Positions 8,456 through 17,072 of a stretch of DNA of 58,327 nucleotides are shown here, piece after piece (position 1 is the first letter of the stretch; every line of letters starts with the position of its first letter). Under the pieces are notes generated by a model. That model saw nothing but the letters and a program-made list of their open reading frames with translations. It searched no databases and was not told the origin of the DNA. The stretch spans positions 1 to 58,327 of the forward strand of contig CANIEM010000004.1 in NCBI GenBank assembly GCA_947466515.1, written 5' to 3'. The stretch is from Verrucomicrobia subdivision 6 bacterium (GTDB lineage Bacteria > Verrucomicrobiota > Verrucomicrobiia > Methylacidiphilales > Verrucolacustridaceae). Both the position numbers and the translations under genes were made by a program.

Positions 8456-9486
8456 GTCCCGCTCTTTTGCCTGGGGGTTGGACTTTAGCGGACCCTCTGT
8501 GGCTATTGGCACTGCTCTTAATCCCTCTTGCCGTTTGGTGGAGGGGACGACGAGCGAGGCCGGTGTTGGTTATTCCGCGAGTGGCCAGATGGGCGGGAGC
8601 TCCTGCTGTGTCGCTAGGGAGGCTTCCCTCGATTTTGGCGGGCGTAGGATTGGGGTTGCTGGTCGTGGCGCTGGCTCGACCCCAGCAATTGGAAGAAAAA
8701 AAACAAATTCGGCAAAAAGGGTACGACATTATGTTGGCGATCGATCTTTCGCCGAGCATGTTGGCGGAGGATTACGAAGGGCCTAAAGGCAGAATGAATC
8801 GGCTCGAAGCCATTCAACCGATTATTGAGGCCTTTATATCGAAGCGGCCGACCGATCGGATTGGGGTGGTGATTTACGGGGGTCGGGCCTACACCTTGGC
8901 CCCGCTGACTTTTGATCACGAATGGCTGGCGAGACAGATTCAGCGACTGCGGGTGGGCTTGGTGGAGGATGCCACGGCGGTAGGGGATGGTTTGGGGTTG
9001 GCGGTTTCAAGGTTGGAGCAAACCGAAAAAGAGAAAGATGGGCAAAGAAAGGGAGCCTTCATCATTCTTCTGACCGACGGGTCGAACAACAGTGGGGTAC
9101 TTGCCCCCATGCAAGCGGCGGAGTTGGCTCGGGCGAAGGGGATTCCTGTTTACACCATTGGGGCGGGGCAGCAGGGGGTAGTTCCAATGCCCGTGATCGA
9201 CAACGCGGGACGGAAGTTGGGCTATCGGCAGGTGATTTCGGATCTGGATGAAGAGACTTTGCAGCGGATCTCTGAGTTAACTGGAGGAAAGTTCTTTCGG
9301 GCGATGGACACCGGAACCGCCCAAGCCGCATTTGCGGCGATCGATAAAAAACAGCAGATCGAGTTTAGTGCGAAATCACAACTTCATGCGCACGAGTGGT
9401 ACGTGGTCTGGGCGACGCCAGGAGCGCTAGCGTTTCTTGGGGGTCTGGCTCTCGCGCGGCCCGGAAGGTGGGGGAGGACGGCATGA
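8452..9486 (+). CDS. batA: BatA-like von Willebrand factor A membrane protein
   Basis: A 344-residue protein with two N-terminal transmembrane helices (about residues 16-32 and 58-76), then a VWA domain with the metal-binding MIDAS motif AIDLSPSM (DxSxS) near residue 98, the conserved threonine region, and TDGSNNSG. A third helix is near the C-terminus (VVWATPGALAFLGGLALA). This layout is typical of the Bat (Bacteroides aerotolerance) VWA proteins. The start is ATG 8452, inside the stop of the DUF58 gene (ATGA); an in-frame extension upstream to 8317 would lie inside that gene and is not used. Its stop overlaps batB in the same way. Confidence 0.92.
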   Translation: MSPALLPGGWTLADPLWLLALLLIPLAVWWRGRRARPVLVIPRVARWAGAPAVSLGRLPSILAGVGLGLLVVALARPQQLEEKKQIRQKGYDIMLAIDLSPSMLAEDYEGPKGRMNRLEAIQPIIEAFISKRPTDRIGVVIYGGRAYTLAPLTFDHEWLARQIQRLRVGLVEDATAVGDGLGLAVSRLEQTEKEKDGQRKGAFIILLTDGSNNSGVLAPMQAAELARAKGIPVYTIGAGQQGVVPMPVIDNAGRKLGYRQVISDLDEETLQRISELTGGKFFRAMDTGTAQAAFAAIDKKQQIEFSAKSQLHAHEWYVVWATPGALAFLGGLALARPGRWGRTA

Positions 9487-10607
9487 ACCATTTGTTTGGA
9501 GTGAACTGGGAGTACCCATGGGTTTTGTTGGCCGTGCCAATTCTGCCCTTTGTAGCTTGGGCTCTTTTTAGAGGAAAGTTGGGGCGATCGGCTCCGCTCT
9601 CCTTGCCGAAAATTATGAGACGATGGGCTGGGGTTCGAGCGGTGGTGGATCGACCTGGTGCAGCTCGAGGACCAAGAGGAACTTGGTTGGGGGCTGGGCT
9701 GATGCTGGTGGCGGTTGCTTTGGCTCGGCCTCAGTTGGGAAACGTCGAGGAAACAGTTTTCGACCAATCTCGGGAGGTCCTCATCGCGTTAGATCTCTCG
9801 GCCAGCATGTTGGCAGATGATGTGAAGCCGACCCGATTGGCGCGGGCGAAACTGCTCATCGGAAATCTGTTGGATGAGTTGCAAGGGGAGCGGGTGGGTC
9901 TGGCCTGTTTCGCGGGCACCGCCTTTTTACAGGTGCCCTTAAGTGCCGACTACGAGGTGCTTCGGGATATTTTGCCTGGTCTCGATCCCTCTTTTCTTCC
10001 GCAAGCCGGGACGGATTTCACGGGGATGTTGAGGGTGGCGGGGGAAGCGTTCGGCCAGAGCACGGCAGCGGATCGCTTTCTTATTGTGCTGAGCGACGGG
10101 GAAGCCCATGACCCAGAGTGGCGAGCAGGACTGGAGGAGTTAAAAAAGAAAGGGGTAAAAATTATTTCTTTGGGAGTAGGGACGGCGGCGGGATCCCTTC
10201 TTTCTGATCCGCAGGGAGGGGTAATCAAGGATGGGCGGGGAGCGGCGGTTTTGACCCGGCTCGAGCCTGCCACGCTCGAGGAGTTAGCGCGGGAGACAGG
10301 CGGAGCTTACCGGGAGGCGGCCAACTGGGTGGACCTGGCCGAGCTGTTGAGCGAGACGGTGCAGCAGGGGAAGACGGGAGACTTTGCCAAAACAAGAGAA
10401 GCGCGGCAGGCGGAAAGATTTCAGTGGGCGCTAGCCCCAGGGGTTTTTCTATTAGCCCTGAGCTTGGCCTTCGAGATTCCGACATTACCTGGGCGGCGAC
10501 GGGTGGCGATGGGTGTGACTACTTCTGGGGAGCCGATTCTGTTGCCTCTGATTAAAAAAACCACAAAACTTGTTTCCACCGAGCCGAGGAAGAAAATACC
10601 AGCATGA
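9483..10607 (+). CDS. batB: BatB-like von Willebrand factor A membrane protein
   Basis: Second VWA protein of the operon, 374 residues. Two N-terminal helices (about 14-30 and 66-82) are followed by a VWA domain with MIDAS ALDLSASM, the LSDGEAHDPEW region, and GGAYREAANWVDLAEL; a last helix WALAPGVFLLALSLAF is at about 318-334. The tail of about 40 residues after it is basic. The start is ATG 9483 with ATGA overlap to batA. The tandem batA-batB pair is characteristic of this operon type in Bacteroidetes, Proteobacteria and PVC bacteria. Confidence 0.92.
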   Translation: MNHLFGVNWEYPWVLLAVPILPFVAWALFRGKLGRSAPLSLPKIMRRWAGVRAVVDRPGAARGPRGTWLGAGLMLVAVALARPQLGNVEETVFDQSREVLIALDLSASMLADDVKPTRLARAKLLIGNLLDELQGERVGLACFAGTAFLQVPLSADYEVLRDILPGLDPSFLPQAGTDFTGMLRVAGEAFGQSTAADRFLIVLSDGEAHDPEWRAGLEELKKKGVKIISLGVGTAAGSLLSDPQGGVIKDGRGAAVLTRLEPATLEELARETGGAYREAANWVDLAELLSETVQQGKTGDFAKTREARQAERFQWALAPGVFLLALSLAFEIPTLPGRRRVAMGVTTSGEPILLPLIKKTTKLVSTEPRKKIPA

Positions 10608-11686
10608 GAATGCCCTTAATTTTCTTGGCGGTGGCTGGCGTTACCGGAGTTGGCGCTGGGGTTGCGGCGACGAGCCCGATGGGGGGAAGCGAGGGAGCTG
10701 ATCCCTCGGCAGGATTAAAAACAACCGTGGCGACTCTTTCCGAAAAAAGTAAAAAAGCGGCACCGGAGTATGCCCAAATGGCGAAGGAGACGATCCAACT
10801 GGGGTCGAGTCCTGAGGCGGTGCAGAAAATGACTTTGCCGCAGGAGGGAAATCCGGATCCGCAGGCTCCATGGCGGAATATGATTGGAGATGCTTTGGCG
10901 GGAGTGGACGAAGGGGAAAAAATAGATGAGAAAGCCGCGGACTGGCCAAAGTTGCGGGAGGAGTTAAAAAACCTTAGACCTCCGCCCCCTCCCGAGCAGA
11001 AATCATCTCCGAAGGACAAAAAAAAGGATAAAGAAGAGAAGGACAAAAAATCAGGGAAAGAAAAAGGAAAGCCCGAAAAGAAGAGCGGAAAGGGGGAAAA
11101 GTCCCAAGAAAAAGATAAGGGAGGCGAGGAAGGAGACGGGGAGAAGGATAAAGGAGATTCTCAGGGCCCGCCATCGCCTGGCAAGGACGGCAAAGGGGGT
11201 GAGGCCAAGGATGGAGATTCTGGGAAGGAGCCCGGACAAGGAGAGCAGGGGGGGCAAAAGCAGGAAAAGGGTAAGGGCCAAGAGAAGGATCCGAATCAGA
11301 TAAAGGATTACAGCTCAGGCAAGGATCAAGAGGGGCAGATGCGTGAACGTGGTCAGGAGAAGGATATGAAAGGAGTCCAAGACGAGAAAGCAGGCTTTGG
11401 CGGAATGGGCCAAGAAAAAGATCAGAAACAGAGGGGTGAACAGAAAAAAGAAGCGGCGGCCAAAGGGGATCCGAAGGAAAAGAAGGAGCAGGCGCCAGCA
11501 GGGATGCGCGCGGTTGGGGGTGGATCTGGTAAAAGAGAAATGGGTACGATGGGAGACCCTATGACGCAGGAAACACTTTCGCGATTGGAGCAGGTCCGAC
11601 AATCGGACAATCCTGCAGCTCTACAGCAGAGACTTCAGCCCAAGGACCAGCGACCATCCCCATCCTCGACGGCTAAACCCTGGTAA
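10604..11686 (+). CDS. secreted Lys/Glu/Gly-rich low-complexity protein in the BatC position
   Basis: A 360-residue protein starting at ATG 10604 within the batB stop (ATGA). An N-terminal signal peptide or anchor (MPLIFLAVAGVTGVGAGVAA) is followed by about 90 residues of ordinary sequence that contain proline-rich LRPPPPPEQKS. From about residue 128 to 310 the chain is nearly all K, E, D, G, Q and S, with short units such as KDKKKDKEEKDKK and GKDGKGGEAKDGDSGKE, so it is probably disordered. In other Bat operons the corresponding gene, batC, encodes a TPR protein with a charged tail; no clear TPR is visible here, so the link is by position. Confidence 0.8.
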   Translation: MRMPLIFLAVAGVTGVGAGVAATSPMGGSEGADPSAGLKTTVATLSEKSKKAAPEYAQMAKETIQLGSSPEAVQKMTLPQEGNPDPQAPWRNMIGDALAGVDEGEKIDEKAADWPKLREELKNLRPPPPPEQKSSPKDKKKDKEEKDKKSGKEKGKPEKKSGKGEKSQEKDKGGEEGDGEKDKGDSQGPPSPGKDGKGGEAKDGDSGKEPGQGEQGGQKQEKGKGQEKDPNQIKDYSSGKDQEGQMRERGQEKDMKGVQDEKAGFGGMGQEKDQKQRGEQKKEAAAKGDPKEKKEQAPAGMRAVGGGSGKREMGTMGDPMTQETLSRLEQVRQSDNPAALQQRLQPKDQRPSPSSTAKPW

Positions 11687-11692
11687 AATCGG

Positions 11693-14338
11693 ATGAGAAC
11701 CTCATTAAAATTATCGGCTCTTCTAGTTCTGACCTCTCCTTGGGCGGGGTGGGGCCAATCGGTTGCTTGGAATGACCCAGGACCAGTTGCGCCAAATGAG
11801 CCGACGCAGCTCGAACTGGTGTTTACAGATTGTCAGCCTGCAGGGCCGGTGAATCTTCCCGAGATCAGTGGGCTACAGGTTCTAGGACAACCTGGGCGGG
11901 CGCAGAGCTTCTCGATGATTAATTTTCAGACCAGCTCTTCGACGACCTTAAGCTATGCCGTCAGGACGACGGTGGAGGGTAAGGTGGAAATCCCATCACT
12001 GGAGATCGCCACGGATAAGGGCAAATTCAAAATTGCCGGAATCACACTCAATTCCACGGGTGCTCCTGCAAATACTCGACGACGATCCCAGCCTAACTCA
12101 GGGTTCTTTAATCCCAATTTTATGCCAGGGGCGGGGCAAGCTCCAGCGGCACCGACGGCCCCCCTGCCTGCTGGGGCAGCCCAGGCAGAGGCTTCGGCGG
12201 AGCCACGCAATCCGTATGCGGGGGAGATTTTTGATGTGAACTACCGGGTGTTTATTATTGGGAATCGAAGCGGCAGAGTGAAAACAACCCCCCTTTGGGA
12301 TGTACAGAATTTTAGTGCGGAGGCGTGGGATCGGGGCCAGCAGATCGGGCCGGGAGGCAGCAAAGGGCTCCAATTTCATACTCGAGCGATGATTCCAAAA
12401 GCGGGACCTTTTACTTTACCTACCATTCGGCAAAAACTGGATATCGAAACAGGGCAAGTTGGGCGCTCGATCTTTTTCACGTCGCCGACCTCGCAGGAGG
12501 TCGAAGTCGCCAGTGAACCAATCTCGTTGCCAGTGGAACCACTACCAGCAGGAGCCCCCGCTGGATTTAAGGGCGCAGTGGGGCAGTTTACGGTGGAGTC
12601 CAAGATGATTCCTGAGCAAGTGAACGAAGGGGAGCCGGTGACCTGGACTTTAACTTTGCGCGGGACAGGGAACTGGCCAGCTGGGGTGGAGCTACCTTCG
12701 CGGACAGTGCCGACCCAGATTAGAACGATCCAGCCAAAGCTACGGCGAGAGTTTAACGGAATAGAAATATTCACTGGGGCGATTGTGGAAGATCTGGTGA
12801 TGATTCCTGTTTCAGCGGGAGAGTTCGAACTTCCGTCGGTAAAGTTCGTTTATTTTGATCCGAAGAAAAAAGCCTACGAAACGATCGAAGCCAAACCGCC
12901 GAAGATCCTGGTGACGAAAGGAGCATCAGGCCTTTCGATTTCTACGCCGCCAGGAGCGGCCTCGCCTGCTTCCACGCCTGCAGGCAAACAGCCGATGCCG
13001 TCAGCGGCGGGTCGTCCGAATCAGCCCTTGCAGTACGGAGCGCCTGCTTTGCCGAGGGATCCGTTGGAAGGGACGGCGGTTGGGTTTTCGCCTGTGGCGG
13101 TGGGCTGGCTGAAGCTACTGAGTATTTTACCTTGGATAGTTTTGTTGGGGATCTGGTGGATTTGGGCAAAGCGCCGAGCGATTGTGACTGATCCTGAAAG
13201 AAGTCGAAAAGAGTCGTTGGAATTGTGGAAAATATCTGCAGTGGGTGTTGGGGCCTCGTCGGAAGATTATGTTCTACGGGAACGCACTCTACTTGTGTGG
13301 CAAAAGGCGGTGGCCGGAACTCTTGGGGTCGAGGGTGCAGCACCTTCATGGGAGGACATTATTCAAGGAGGACCCACACTGCTGGAGGAAGATCGAAGCG
13401 AGTTGGAAAAATGCTGGATGGAGTCTGAAGAGGCGCTTTACGGAAGAGGCCGCACATTAGCGGAGAGTTGGTCGGCTAGGGCGATGGCCCTCGCTCAACG
13501 GATTGACCTGCCAAAGATAAAAATCTGGGAGACGTTGCGTCCACGAAATGTTCTACCTTGGGGAAGTCTGATTCTTCTCCTGTGGGCAGGAGGTTTGCAA
13601 GTAGAGGCAGCGGAAACGAAGGGAGTAGTTGCTCAAGAAAAAGCGGTTGATCCAGTGGGAATGTACCGGGTTGCTGACTTTAAGGGTGCGGAGAAAATCT
13701 GGTCGGAAAGAGTCCGACTCGAGCCTACTGATCCCATTGCGCGGAACAATTTGGCCTTAGCGAACTATCAGCTGGGTGATAAGGAGAGAGCGCTAGCACA
13801 CGGACTTTCTGCGTATCTGATAGCCCCAAGGACAGAATCGGTGTCGTGGAACTTACGTATTTTTGCGGGGGCGGCGGACCAACTTGATCCAGCCATCAAT
13901 CGCTTGGGGGATGATAACTGGACGGCAGGGCTACCCTCTCGTTTGGGTGTTTTTGCGTGGCAGGCAATCTTGGTGGCGGGAATTGCCCTGGCCGCTTTGG
14001 GAGGCGGCCTTTGGCTGTCTTCGGGATACTACGGTTTTTATCGGAGGCTATTTTTTCGCCTAGGATCGGGGATTGTTCTGGTTGGAGCGGTCATGGCGCT
14101 ACTGGCGGGATTGGCTTTAGGGGTTTATGGCAAATTGGCCGATCGTGCGGCGGTCATGATTGTGGATGTGGAGCCACTGCGTTCGATTCCGTCGGATTTA
14201 GAGCCGCAAGCCGAGAAAGCTTATCCCCCAGGTTCTATCGCCCATTTAGAAAAGAGTTTCCTGGGTTGGAGTAAGATCCGACTGCCCAATCATGATATGG
14301 GCTGGATTCGTACAGAGCATATTGTGCCGCTCTACTGA
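11693..14338 (+). CDS. BatD-BatE fusion: beta-rich domains, TPR and SH3
   Basis: An 881-residue envelope protein. Residues 1-23 are a signal peptide. Residues about 24-460 are the beta-sandwich BatD (oxygen tolerance) region, with the periplasmic motifs AWNDPGPVAPNEPTQLELVF and YRVFIIGNRSGRVKT. One helix (LKLLSILPWIVLLGIWWIW, about 475-495) and a helical segment follow. A second signal-peptide-like stretch at about 617-640 (VLPWGSLILLLWAGGLQVEA) precedes a TPR pair (ARNNLALANYQLGDKERALAHGL, about 652-720), two helices (about 755-813) and a C-terminal SH3-like domain ending GWIRTEHIVPLY. TPR plus SH3 is the usual BatE layout, so two genes appear joined. The gene begins 6 bp after the previous stop. 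Confidence 0.85.
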   Translation: MRTSLKLSALLVLTSPWAGWGQSVAWNDPGPVAPNEPTQLELVFTDCQPAGPVNLPEISGLQVLGQPGRAQSFSMINFQTSSSTTLSYAVRTTVEGKVEIPSLEIATDKGKFKIAGITLNSTGAPANTRRRSQPNSGFFNPNFMPGAGQAPAAPTAPLPAGAAQAEASAEPRNPYAGEIFDVNYRVFIIGNRSGRVKTTPLWDVQNFSAEAWDRGQQIGPGGSKGLQFHTRAMIPKAGPFTLPTIRQKLDIETGQVGRSIFFTSPTSQEVEVASEPISLPVEPLPAGAPAGFKGAVGQFTVESKMIPEQVNEGEPVTWTLTLRGTGNWPAGVELPSRTVPTQIRTIQPKLRREFNGIEIFTGAIVEDLVMIPVSAGEFELPSVKFVYFDPKKKAYETIEAKPPKILVTKGASGLSISTPPGAASPASTPAGKQPMPSAAGRPNQPLQYGAPALPRDPLEGTAVGFSPVAVGWLKLLSILPWIVLLGIWWIWAKRRAIVTDPERSRKESLELWKISAVGVGASSEDYVLRERTLLVWQKAVAGTLGVEGAAPSWEDIIQGGPTLLEEDRSELEKCWMESEEALYGRGRTLAESWSARAMALAQRIDLPKIKIWETLRPRNVLPWGSLILLLWAGGLQVEAAETKGVVAQEKAVDPVGMYRVADFKGAEKIWSERVRLEPTDPIARNNLALANYQLGDKERALAHGLSAYLIAPRTESVSWNLRIFAGAADQLDPAINRLGDDNWTAGLPSRLGVFAWQAILVAGIALAALGGGLWLSSGYYGFYRRLFFRLGSGIVLVGAVMALLAGLALGVYGKLADRAAVMIVDVEPLRSIPSDLEPQAEKAYPPGSIAHLEKSFLGWSKIRLPNHDMGWIRTEHIVPLY

Positions 14339-14352
14339 GACAGAAGAAATAG

Positions 14353-14817
14353 CTAGCGGGTGGTGCGGAGAGGCATACGAGAACGTGGCGCTTCTTCTTC
14401 CGGTTGAGGGAGGAGGGAGGGAGGATTTTGGGGAGGGAAGAGCTGCTCTAGAACGGAGGAGGTTTTGTTGGTGGAAATAACCTGAATAACGAGGTTGGTG
14501 GTTTTGGCGGAGGGGACGGAGGGAGGTTCCCAAAGTCGGCGGTAGGCGAACTTAAGGTTAAAACGGCCATCCCGCGAAAAAACAACTTGGAAGGATTGTT
14601 GCCCAGGGGAGCCGGGAACTTGGGTGGAATCCGGTTGATAGGATTCGGAGAGAATCTGGGCGGTTTGCACGGGTGGATCCAGAACCCAGCGGTATCCGGT
14701 CGAAAAATTTGCGGGAAGGGTCACGGTGAGAGGAATCCCTGCCTGTGCTTGAAGACTTGGCTTCGAGCGGAGGAAATCACAACCGCCCAAGATGGCGAGG
14801 GAACCAAGCAGCAGCAA
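14353..14817 (-). CDS. chagasin-like (I42) peptidase-inhibitor lipoprotein
   Basis: A small protein related to the chagasin/I42 family of cysteine-peptidase inhibitors. The family loops are visible: NFSTGYRW (usual NPTTGYxW) and AYRRLWEPP (usual YxRPWE). An N-terminal lipobox LGGC suggests an outer-membrane or periplasmic lipoprotein. The only standard start is TTG 14817, which gives MLLLGSLAILGGC with no basic residue. Starting at CTG 14853 instead, in frame and overlapping the upstream stop as CTGA, would add KNPRRFQGQFPL and make a textbook lipoprotein signal. The C-terminal 35 residues are low-complexity and proline-rich. Confidence 0.75.
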   Translation of the reverse strand: MLLLGSLAILGGCDFLRSKPSLQAQAGIPLTVTLPANFSTGYRWVLDPPVQTAQILSESYQPDSTQVPGSPGQQSFQVVFSRDGRFNLKFAYRRLWEPPSVPSAKTTNLVIQVISTNKTSSVLEQLFPPQNPPSLLPQPEEEAPRSRMPLRTTR

Positions 14818-14849
14818 AGGAAACTGACCTTGGAAGCGGCGAGGGTTTT

Positions 14850-15437
14850 TCAGATCTTTTCGCGTAGCGGGGCGAGATCGGCGTCGTCTTTGGCTGCATC
14901 TGCCCAGCTATGGTCGATGCGGATGGCGGCTTGGACGTAGGAGCGTGCCTTTTCGAGATCGCGGAGCTGGCAGTGGTAGCAGCCGAGCTGAAATTTGATA
15001 TGGGAGTTCTCGGGAAACTTTTGTTCGGCCTCGAGAAGAATAGTGCGACCCTGTTGGAGTGAGTCCTGGTGGCGTACGGCGTCGGCCAGAGAAACCCAGG
15101 CTTCTGGTTCTTCGGGACGTTGGCGGTGAAGTTTTTCTGCAGACTTACGAAGTTCGACAAAGCGCCCTGCGGCACGAAGGATGCGGGCGCGCAGGAAGGT
15201 GAGGGAAAGTGTGGGATCGCCCTTTGCGCTGAGTTGATCGATCCGGCGAAGAGCTTCGTCGTACATCCCGAGCCCGCAGTAGCCTTCTAATTCTTCCTGC
15301 AGTTTGAGTGGGATATCCATTAGTTGAGTTGAAGCTTGCACGGTTATGAAAAAGCACAAGAGACAGGAAAAGATTGTTCCCAGCCTAAAATGAATTGTCT
15401 GTTGGCAATTCTTCGGTGTCAGACACGTGTCTGACAC
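14850..15437 (-). CDS. TPR-repeat protein, probably exported
   Basis: A 195-residue protein made of tetratricopeptide repeats: YDEALRRIDQLSAKGDPTL, GRFVELRKSAEKLHRQRPEEPEAWVSLADAV, GRTILLEAEQKFPENSHIKFQLGCYH, LEKARSYVQAAIRIDHSWADAA. Before them is a signal-like stretch FRLGTIFSCLLCFFITVQA (about residues 17-35), which favours a start upstream of the internal ATG 15320. The first ATG, 15437, falls inside the 22-bp palindrome, so the start remains uncertain. It precedes the I42-like lipoprotein in a two-gene minus-strand operon and is divergent from the ROK kinase. Confidence 0.78.
   Translation of the reverse strand: MSDTCLTPKNCQQTIHFRLGTIFSCLLCFFITVQASTQLMDIPLKLQEELEGYCGLGMYDEALRRIDQLSAKGDPTLSLTFLRARILRAAGRFVELRKSAEKLHRQRPEEPEAWVSLADAVRHQDSLQQGRTILLEAEQKFPENSHIKFQLGCYHCQLRDLEKARSYVQAAIRIDHSWADAAKDDADLAPLREKI
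15416..15437. promoter_or_regulatory. perfect 22-bp palindrome in divergent promoter region
   Basis: The half-site GTGTCAGACAC is followed directly by its exact complement. It lies between the divergent TPR gene (minus) and the ROK glucokinase gene (plus, start 15472). Perfect symmetry suggests an operator for a dimeric regulator of both genes. Alternatively it may be a REP-type hairpin, since short GTGTCAGACAC palindromes occur as dispersed repeats in some genomes. Confidence 0.5.
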
Positions 15438-15471
15438 AAAATAGGGGTGTTGCGCGAGAAAGGGTTAGGAC

Positions 15472-16254
15472 ATGCTTTTACCGATGAGGACGATTTTAGG
15501 GGTCGATATAGGGGGGACGGGGATCAAGGGGGCGTTGGTGGAGTTTCCTGGGGCGAATGTCTTGGGGGATCCGTATCACCTGCCAACCCCACAACTGGCC
15601 ACTCCTGCGAATGTGGCAAAGACTATCGCTAAAATTGCGCAACACTTTCAGTACAAGGGCCCTGCGGGGGCGGGCTTTCCTGGAGTTATTTATTCAGGGG
15701 TGGTCGGTTCGGCGACCCATCTGTCGTCTAGCTGGCTGGGCAAGAATGCGGAGAAAATATTTAAGAAAGGGACAAGGTTGCCTTTTGCGGTAATCAACGA
15801 TGCGGATGCGGCAGGGATGGCGGAAATGCGGCATGGTGCGGGAAAAAAAGAGGTGGGAACGGTGGTCATGATTACATTAGGGACGGGCATCGGGAGCGCC
15901 CTTTTTGCTCAGGGAATTCTCGTGCCCAATACCGAGTTAGGTCACGTAACCTTGCGAGGCAGGGATGCAGAAAAAATGGCCAGTGCGAAAGCTCGAACTG
16001 ATCATAACTGGGGATGGAAAAAATGGGCACGTAAGGTACGAGAATATCTTCAGCAGGTGGATCGGTTGATCAATCCAGATCTAATCATCGTCGGGGGAGG
16101 GGTAAGTAAACGGTCGGAAAAGTGGTTGCCGCGCGCATCTGAAGGGGTGCGAGCTAGGATTGTCCCAGCAAAACTTCATAATGAGGCGGGAATCGTTGGT
16201 GCGGCCATGGCGGCCGAGGCCAGGTTCTTTGGCCTAGGGAAACAGCGCCGATAG
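15472..16254 (+). CDS. ROK-family kinase, polyphosphate-glucokinase-like
   Basis: A 260-residue sugar kinase. N-terminal phosphate-binding GVDIGGTGIKGALV, FPGVI, the ROK-type NDADAAGMAEMRHGAG, and LGTGIGSALFAQG are all visible. The sequence pattern, with ATPANVAKTIAKIAQHF and SSSWLGKNAEK near the middle and short length, is closest to polyphosphate glucokinases (PpgK), which phosphorylate glucose from polyphosphate or ATP; the classic ROK zinc-binding CxCGxxGC motif is absent, as in PpgK. The start is ATG 15472 after TTAGGAC; ATG 15484 is an alternative. Glucose 6-phosphate would feed sugar-nucleotide synthesis. Confidence 0.85.
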   Translation: MLLPMRTILGVDIGGTGIKGALVEFPGANVLGDPYHLPTPQLATPANVAKTIAKIAQHFQYKGPAGAGFPGVIYSGVVGSATHLSSSWLGKNAEKIFKKGTRLPFAVINDADAAGMAEMRHGAGKKEVGTVVMITLGTGIGSALFAQGILVPNTELGHVTLRGRDAEKMASAKARTDHNWGWKKWARKVREYLQQVDRLINPDLIIVGGGVSKRSEKWLPRASEGVRARIVPAKLHNEAGIVGAAMAAEARFFGLGKQRR

Positions 16255-16271
16255 TTTCGACGGGTCGAGAA

Positions 16272-17072
16272 TTACTTGCGAGCGGAGTCGACTCCTCGGG
16301 TGCAGCGGATCTTTTTTGTGCGGAGAGTTTCTTCCAGACGAGCTTTGCTCTTTGGGAGGTGGTCCCGGCCTAGAATCGGGTGGTGCAGGTGATAGAGGAT
16401 GGCGCGGCCGTACACGAATTTGCGTGGTCGGCCGAGATGATAGAGACGAGAACCGACGTCGGAATCCTCACCGAGACCCCATCCTTCGTACTCTTCGTCC
16501 CAACCATTGATGGATAGAAGATCGTCCCGCCACATGGCCATATTGCAGCCAATGATTCCACGCTGTTCTTGGTTGCGACGAATGATGGAAAGTGGAAGAC
16601 GAAAGGCTTTTGCCACACCGCTTAACTGTCCCGATAAAAAGAGAGGGAGAGGGTGAATCGAATCGGTGGAAAGGAGGGTGTCGGAGAAAGTGGAGGAGAG
16701 GTAGGAGCGGCGGCCTTGAACCCAGAATCCCTTTTCGGCGAGGGAGGCATGATCTGCAATAAACTTGGGGTGTGGAATGCAGTCGGCATCGGTCAGGACA
16801 AGATAATCGCCGAGGGCGGTGGAGAGGGCTCGATTTAGAATAACATTTTTTCGAAATCCAAGGTCTTCGTGCCAAAGGTGGCGGACGGGACAAGGGAGGG
16901 ACGGGGCGAGGCGGGCGATAAGATCTCGGGTGGGGGAGGTGGAGCCGTCGTCGGCGATGATAATTTCTTTTGGGGGGGTGGTTTGTTTGCGAAATCCAGC
17001 GAGGCAAAGTTCCAGAGGGCGGACGTGATTATAGGTACTGATGACGAGGCTGATTTTTTCAGGGGTGATCAT
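16272..17072 (-). CDS. family 2 glycosyltransferase
   Basis: A 266-residue GT-A enzyme. SLVISTYNHVRPLELCLAGFRKQT at the N-terminus, IIIADDGSTSPT, the metal-binding DxD in LVLTDADCIPHPKFI, and the acceptor-side motif GWGLGEDSDVGSRLYHLG mark it as GT2 of the chondroitin-synthase/galactosyltransferase-C type. There are no transmembrane helices. The start codon overlaps the stop of the M32 carboxypeptidase gene by 4 bp (17069-17072), so the two are translationally coupled although their functions look unrelated. A C7 tract lies in the codons for TTPPKE. Confidence 0.9.
   Translation of the reverse strand: MITPEKISLVISTYNHVRPLELCLAGFRKQTTPPKEIIIADDGSTSPTRDLIARLAPSLPCPVRHLWHEDLGFRKNVILNRALSTALGDYLVLTDADCIPHPKFIADHASLAEKGFWVQGRRSYLSSTFSDTLLSTDSIHPLPLFLSGQLSGVAKAFRLPLSIIRRNQEQRGIIGCNMAMWRDDLLSINGWDEEYEGWGLGEDSDVGSRLYHLGRPRKFVYGRAILYHLHHPILGRDHLPKSKARLEETLRTKKIRCTRGVDSARK

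Noticed and set aside
7998-8759. Minus-strand open frame of 253 codons over the DUF58/batA junction
   Set aside because: It spans two real plus-strand genes and has no recognisable features.
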